Positions 6,955 through 9,939 of a stretch of 9,939 bases of DNA are shown here, piece by piece. The translations under genes were made by a program, and so were the position numbers. Within the stretch, counting starts at the first letter, position 1; each line of letters opens with the position of its first letter. The DNA is from Thermoplasmatota archaeon. Its GTDB lineage: Archaea > Thermoplasmatota > Thermoplasmata > Thermoplasmatales > Thermoplasmataceae. The stretch lies in assembly GCA_023489425.1 (NCBI GenBank), contig JAMDCG010000049.1, positions 1 through 9,939 of the forward strand, read 5' to 3'. The notes beneath the pieces are model-generated. The model ran no database searches. It was not told the DNA's origin and saw only the letters and a list, made by a program, of their open reading frames with translations.

Positions 6955-7932
6955 CTATTCTGATTTAAGATTTGAATCACCCGTTTGAATGACTCTAGCG
7001 CCTCCTGTGACCTTCAAAAGATGAATCTCTCTTGAATGTTCTAGAGCAACATTTCTTATACTTTCTACATCTTTTTCCTCTGTCACAAGAAATACACTAT
7101 TTCCCCCAGTCACGATGTATGTAACCCACATCTTTTTTCTAATCTCTTGAACTTCTTCCATCAGTACTTTCATTTCCTCAGTCACAATTTTAACATCAAC
7201 AAGGCTGTTAAGATAGTGGTAATCGTCTGTATCTCTCATGGCAAGTTCGAATATATCTTTTATTTGGTTCTTTCTTGCGAGCTCCTTTAATGTGATCACA
7301 TTTTGATCTGCATTCATAATTCTTTTTTTGTAACATTCTGATTTCGGCTGATTGAAATGTATATCATCCGATGGCTTTCTTTTGTGAGGAAATACAACGC
7401 TTAAAATTCTATAATTCTCGAATTTACTTTCATCAAGAATTTGCCTTGTTAGTGGTTTTTCTATCCCTTCTGTAACTGTCAAACCACCATAAAAACTTCT
7501 TCCGGCACTCTCAGAAACTTTCCTCATATTCAATTCCAGATCATTTTTATCAACATCGGGAAGAAGCCATGATATACATTTCCCAAGTGCGGCTGCCCCT
7601 GCATCCGAGCTACCACTTATTATATTTCTGTTTACAGAGTTGAAATATATGTGGCCAGAATACTTTCTATTGATCTGTTCTTTGTAAAGATCGATTAATT
7701 TAAAGGGAGATCTGGTGTCTTTTACATCCAAAGTCTCACCATTGAGTGTATTTTCCATTTTTTCATCGGTTATGGTTAGAGTTGTTTCTGCTACTGACTC
7801 CCTATCAGCAAGTGAATAGCAAATTCCAGCAGAATTATGATATGGAAGTCTCAATGCAGGATCGGAAAGTCCTCCCAGTAAGACTATACCCATGGTTGGG
7901 TGGGCTGATGCCTTAACCTTAATAGAATTCAT
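6955..7932 (-). CDS. Mevalonate 3-kinase (Thermoplasma-type mevalonate pathway)
   Basis: The 325-residue GHMP-superfamily protein matches, from memory, Thermoplasma acidophilum mevalonate 3-kinase (TA1305) throughout. Shared marks are HPTMGIVLLGG near the start, the nucleotide loop SGSSDAGAAALG (106-117), VSESAGRSFYGGLTV (139-153), FPHKRKPSDDIH (181-192), YIVTGGNSV (272-280) and VTGGA near the end. The family derives from diphosphomevalonate decarboxylase. Leu18, where decarboxylases have a catalytic lysine, plus Glu141 and Arg185 agree with the kinase rather than the decarboxylase. It phosphorylates mevalonate on the 3-hydroxyl with ATP. A 5-kinase and a bisphosphomevalonate decarboxylase then lead to isopentenyl phosphate for archaeal lipids. 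It acts in the cytoplasm. A TATA box 23-30 bases ahead suggests a leaderless message. Sec61-beta follows after 36 bases. Confidence 0.9.
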   Translation of the reverse strand: MNSIKVKASAHPTMGIVLLGGLSDPALRLPYHNSAGICYSLADRESVAETTLTITDEKMENTLNGETLDVKDTRSPFKLIDLYKEQINRKYSGHIYFNSVNRNIISGSSDAGAAALGKCISWLLPDVDKNDLELNMRKVSESAGRSFYGGLTVTEGIEKPLTRQILDESKFENYRILSVVFPHKRKPSDDIHFNQPKSECYKKRIMNADQNVITLKELARKNQIKDIFELAMRDTDDYHYLNSLVDVKIVTEEMKVLMEEVQEIRKKMWVTYIVTGGNSVFLVTEEKDVESIRNVALEHSREIHLLKVTGGARVIQTGDSNLKSE

Positions 7933-7954
7933 TAATTTAAGATTTAAATGAATA

Positions 7955-7962
7955 TTATTAAA
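7955..7962 (-). promoter_or_regulatory. TATA-box candidate for mevalonate 3-kinase
   Basis: TTTAATAA on the minus strand lies 23-30 bases ahead of the ATG at 7932, fitting a leaderless transcript. Surrounding sequence is very A+T-rich, so the exact box is uncertain. Confidence 0.4.
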
Positions 7963-7991
7963 TTATTCATTCTTCTACTTTGAATTGTAAT

Positions 7992-8007
7992 TCATAGCTA
8001 CTTATGA
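7992..8007. promoter_or_regulatory. Inverted repeat upstream of the second DsrE operon
   Basis: TCATA (7992-7996) and TATGA (8003-8007) form 5-bp arms around a 6-base spacer, ending three bases before the TATA box at 8010-8017. The half-site resembles the one upstream of the first DsrE operon (1943-1957), with opposite orientation and wider spacing. It is weak evidence for a shared operator. Confidence 0.25.
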
Positions 8008-8009
8008 TT

Positions 8010-8017
8010 TTTATATA
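8010..8017 (+). promoter_or_regulatory. TATA box for the DsrE-BtuF-like operon
   Basis: TTTATATA lies 19-26 bases ahead of the ATG at 8036. No Shine-Dalgarno site is present, so the message is probably leaderless or nearly so. Confidence 0.55.
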
Positions 8018-8035
8018 TAGATTATATCTACAATC

Positions 8036-8383
8036 ATGACGGAAACAAAAATCATATTTATAATCAGCAGTGGTCTGGAGCAGAAAGAGAAGGCATTAAC
8101 TGGACTGAGAATGGCAATAAACATGAAGCAAAAGAATCGTGTGTCTGACGTCAGGGTTCTTTTCTTTGGTCCCTCACAGGAAATGATTGCCAAGGGAGAT
8201 GAAATGATTGATGGGATGCTAAAAGAGGCAACAGATGCTGGTATCTATAAAACAGCATGCGTGTTCATTGCCGACAATAAGAAGATTTCAGAACCACTAA
8301 AATCAAAGAACATAAATCTTGAACCTGCTGGAGAAGTACTGGCAAAGGCCCTTCAGGAAGGATACGTTCCAATAACATTCTAA
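8036..8383 (+). CDS. DsrE-like (DsrE/DsrF fold) small protein, paralogue 2
   Basis: A 115-residue protein with the DsrE-fold pattern: opening strand KIIFIISSGLEQKEKALTGL, strand VRVLFFGPS (residues 39-47), amphipathic helix, then KTACVFIADN with one cysteine (Cys75), and the end QEGYVPITF. It matches the paralogue at 2010-2357 in length, cysteine position and C-terminus, though overall identity is low. Family members act in sulfur relay or as small oligomeric cytoplasmic proteins of unknown role; with Cys75 the only cysteine, persulfide carriage is possible but unproven. The ATG at 8036 is the only sensible start, with a TATA box about 22 bases ahead and no leader. Its stop is followed after one base by the ATG of the BtuF-like gene, which implies translational coupling. 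It diverges from mevalonate 3-kinase across a 103-base spacer. Confidence 0.8.
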   Translation: MTETKIIFIISSGLEQKEKALTGLRMAINMKQKNRVSDVRVLFFGPSQEMIAKGDEMIDGMLKEATDAGIYKTACVFIADNKKISEPLKSKNINLEPAGEVLAKALQEGYVPITF

Positions 8384-8384
8384 A

Positions 8385-9200
8385 ATGACAAAGCTCAGGG
8401 ACTTTACCTTAAGGGATGTTGATGTTCCAGATAAGATCAACAGTATAATCTCGCTCAATCCCTCTATTACTGAAACACTTTGCCTTATAGGTCTCGAAAA
8501 CAAACTTAAGGGAGTAAGTGCATTCTGCAGGAGGCCAGAATCTGTTGAAAAAATCAAAAAAATTGGTAGTTACAGTACATATAATGAAAATATAATAAAC
8601 GGAATAAATCCTGACATTATTTTCACAATATCAGGATATCAGGAAAATCTTACAAAAGAATTAATGAAAAAATATCAAGTTTTTCAGTTTGAGCTACCCT
8701 CAACACCCTATGGAATACTGGATATGATAAGCAGGGTTGGAGTTGTAACGGGAAAAATAAGCAATGCCCAAAATCTTGCCAGAGAACTTCAAAAATATTT
8801 CGTTCCGTATGACTCAAATAAGAGGGCATATCTGGAGATAGATCTTGGAGGACCTGTCTCATTCGGGTCTTTAAGTTATATTACATCAACCTTAAATTTA
8901 CATGGTATTTCAACACCTTTTGACAACAACTTAAAGGAATGGCTTGAACCAGATTATGAGCAGGTCAGAAAATTCGATCCAGAACTCATGATATTTGAAG
9001 GAAAGATGTACAGGGGAACCAGTGTAGAAGAGACCATAAAACGCCTTAAGGATACACCGCTGAGTAACACATCTGCATTCAGAAAAAACAATATATTCTG
9101 TACCCCAGGAAAACTTGATTTTTTTGCACACCACGGACCTTCATTTTTCACTTCTGTTATTCCATGGTTAAGGCATATATTAGAACATGAAATAAACTAG
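8385..9200 (+). CDS. BtuF/FepB-fold binding protein without signal peptide
   Basis: The 271-residue protein belongs to the periplasmic-binding-protein family of cobalamin and ferric-siderophore transporters (PF01497, COG0614). Signs are IISLNPSITETLCLIGLENKLKGVS (residues 21-45), a Cys-x-x-Pro (48-51), KKIGSYSTYNENIINGINPDII (58-79), a long linking helix (about 108-137) and a C-terminal lobe with FDPELMIF (197-204). Unlike transporter subunits it has no signal peptide, lipobox or membrane anchor: residues 1-20 are charged. It should therefore be cytoplasmic. No permease or ATPase gene lies nearby. Signal-less members of this family are known, annotated as cobalamin-binding or unknown. The start is one base after the DsrE stop with no Shine-Dalgarno site close by, suggesting re-initiation. 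HH at 249-250 and D245 could bind metal or cofactor, but that is speculation. Length is normal. Confidence 0.82.
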   Translation: MTKLRDFTLRDVDVPDKINSIISLNPSITETLCLIGLENKLKGVSAFCRRPESVEKIKKIGSYSTYNENIINGINPDIIFTISGYQENLTKELMKKYQVFQFELPSTPYGILDMISRVGVVTGKISNAQNLARELQKYFVPYDSNKRAYLEIDLGGPVSFGSLSYITSTLNLHGISTPFDNNLKEWLEPDYEQVRKFDPELMIFEGKMYRGTSVEETIKRLKDTPLSNTSAFRKNNIFCTPGKLDFFAHHGPSFFTSVIPWLRHILEHEIN

Positions 9201-9308
9201 TATATTGAAATGATTCATTATCCATATCATTTGGTTTTAGACAATATCGAGAAGATCTGTTATTCATGAAATTAAGGGCTTTCAACCGAATTAATTCAAA
9301 TGAAGAAT

Positions 9309-9324
9309 GTTAACTCAAATTAAC
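9309..9324. promoter_or_regulatory. Inverted repeat ahead of the SSB promoter
   Basis: GTTAA (9309-9313) and TTAAC (9320-9324) form 5-bp arms around six bases, ending seven bases before the TATA box. It could be an operator; the motif is short and A+T-rich. Confidence 0.25.
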
Positions 9325-9331
9325 GCATTAA

Positions 9332-9339
9332 TATAAATA
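9332..9339 (+). promoter_or_regulatory. TATA box for the SSB gene
   Basis: TATAAATA is a close match to the archaeal TATA consensus. It predicts a transcription start near 9358-9366, leaving a leader of about 20-28 bases before the ATG at 9386, unlike most genes in this window. Confidence 0.6.
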
Positions 9340-9359
9340 CGAGTAAGGAATACTATTCA

Positions 9360-9371
9360 GTCCGAAAGGAC
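9360..9371 (+). other. GNRA-capped mini-hairpin at the SSB transcript start
   Basis: GTCC-GAAA-GGAC is a 4-bp GC-rich stem closed by a GAAA tetraloop, followed by GGGAC, which could pair with the same GTCC in an alternative fold. It lies at the predicted 5' end of the SSB message. Whether it is fully transcribed depends on the exact start site. Confidence 0.4.
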
Positions 9372-9385
9372 GGGACGTAAACCAT

Positions 9386-9868
9386 ATGGAAGGAATTACC
9401 AAAATAAAGGACCTTACACCTGAGTCGAGAAGAGTAAATGTTCTTGCTAAGGTCATAGAGATAGGCGAGCCAAAAGAGATAAACACAAGATTCGGAGAAT
9501 CAAAATCCGTAACTGAGGTTGTTGTAGGAGACGACACTGGAAAGATAAAGCTATCCCTCTGGGGAGAACAGGCTGCATCTGTAAAGGATGGATCCACACT
9601 TCATGTTGATAACGGCTATATTTCACTGGTCAGAGGCCAGATGAGATTGAACGTTGGAAAATATGGAAACCTTAACGAATCCGAGGAAACTGTTGAAGAA
9701 GTTAACAGTGAAAATGACATGAGCGAAAAAGTTTATGAAAACACTAACTTCAGAAGAGGCGGTACTGGCGGCGGTTTCAGAAGAAACGGCGGCGGATACG
9801 GCGGAAACAGCGGTGGAAGGAGAGAGTACGGCTCCAGAGATAATTACAGAAACGAAGATAGAGATTAA
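9386..9868 (+). CDS. ssb: Single-stranded DNA-binding protein, one OB fold with Gly/Arg-rich tail
   Basis: Residues 1-95 form one OB fold that aligns, from memory, with Sulfolobus SSB: LTPESRRVNVLAKVIEIGEP, then SVTEVVVGDDTGKIKLSLWGEQA (41-63), VKDGSTLHVDNGYISLVRGQMRLNVG (66-91). Residues 96-120 are an acidic linker. Residues 121-160 are a flexible tail rich in Gly, Arg, Asn and Tyr (FRRGGTGGGFRRNGGGYGG). The protein should coat single-stranded DNA during replication and repair; the tail may contact nucleic acid or partner proteins. Of three ssDNA-stacking aromatics reported for the Sulfolobus protein (W56, W75, F79), W59 is kept, the second is Tyr78 and the third is Val82. The gene stands alone on the plus strand with its own TATA box and a T-tract after it. 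A Met start closer to the fold is absent, so the ATG at 9386 is secure. Confidence 0.88.
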   Translation: MEGITKIKDLTPESRRVNVLAKVIEIGEPKEINTRFGESKSVTEVVVGDDTGKIKLSLWGEQAASVKDGSTLHVDNGYISLVRGQMRLNVGKYGNLNESEETVEEVNSENDMSEKVYENTNFRRGGTGGGFRRNGGGYGGNSGGRREYGSRDNYRNEDRD

Positions 9869-9890
9869 TTACTATCTTCCTTATAACTAG

Positions 9891-9897
9891 TTTTTTT
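9891..9897 (+). terminator. T-tract terminator after SSB
   Basis: Seven T in a row, followed after CTGCA by four more, begin 23 bases after the SSB stop codon. This matches archaeal T-tract termination; no strong hairpin is visible. Confidence 0.5.
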
Positions 9898-9939
9898 CTG
9901 CATTTTAAATAATTCATAAATTTCTACAGAGGATGTACA

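Noticed and set aside
6955..7932. Diphosphomevalonate decarboxylase as the identity of the GHMP protein
   Set aside because: Leu18 replaces the catalytic lysine of decarboxylases and the match to Thermoplasma mevalonate 3-kinase runs the whole length.
2010..9200. The two DsrE operons as parts of a dissimilatory sulfur-oxidation (Dsr/Hdr) cluster
   Set aside because: No TusA, DsrF/DsrH, Hdr-like or rhodanese gene is present in the window, so only a loose sulfur link can be argued.
9328..9597. 89-residue antisense frame over the SSB start
   Set aside because: It covers the SSB promoter and OB fold, and its product resembles no protein I recognise.
9760..9830. GGC-rich repetitive stretch at the SSB 3' end as a possible repeat element
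   Set aside because: It is explained by codons of the Gly/Arg-rich tail, a common feature of SSB proteins.

Overview
The window looks like chromosomal DNA from an archaeon of the Thermoplasmatales (Thermoplasma/Picrophilus/Ferroplasma/Cuniculiplasma relatives). Four things point there: an A+T-rich genome with TATA boxes about 25-30 bases ahead of start codons, so many leaderless messages; an archaeal Sec61-beta gene; a crenarchaeal-type single-OB SSB; and above all a mevalonate 3-kinase, the signature enzyme of the Thermoplasma-type mevalonate route. The genus cannot be fixed by eye. No rRNA, tRNA, CRISPR array, insertion sequence or phage gene was seen.

Layout, left to right. Positions 1-1817 (minus) hold most of a very large pilin-like surface protein that runs off the left edge. 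Positions 2010-3162 (plus) are a two-gene operon of a DsrE-like protein and a TauE/SafE membrane permease. Positions 3222-6155 (minus) are a complete 977-residue paralogue of the first surface protein. Positions 6156-6756 hold no intact gene, but contain a winged-helix regulator frame (6407-6648, plus) without a usable in-frame start. Then come Sec61-beta (6757-6918, minus; a 53-residue gene that is easy to miss) and mevalonate 3-kinase (6955-7932, minus). Divergent from these is a second two-gene operon (8036-9200, plus): another DsrE-like protein followed after one base by a BtuF/FepB-fold binding protein with no signal peptide. The window ends with SSB (9386-9868, plus), which has a Gly/Arg-rich tail.

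How they fit together. The two surface proteins share a class III (type IV pilin) N-terminus, an Ig-like 'ESGL..G..W.V' block and a 'GYGYGPNEF' block. They are probably membrane-anchored or pilus-associated glycoproteins of a wall-less cell. The two DsrE-like proteins have the same length (115 residues), a cysteine at the same position (75) and the same ending (EGYxxITF). Each leads a two-gene operon with a different partner. That pairing, with a sulfur-compound permease in one case and a cytoplasmic metal/cobamide-type binding protein in the other, is the most interesting functional hint in the window. Mevalonate 3-kinase, Sec61-beta and SSB are housekeeping genes. I found no complete, clearly new system; the candidates are listed as findings with their limits.
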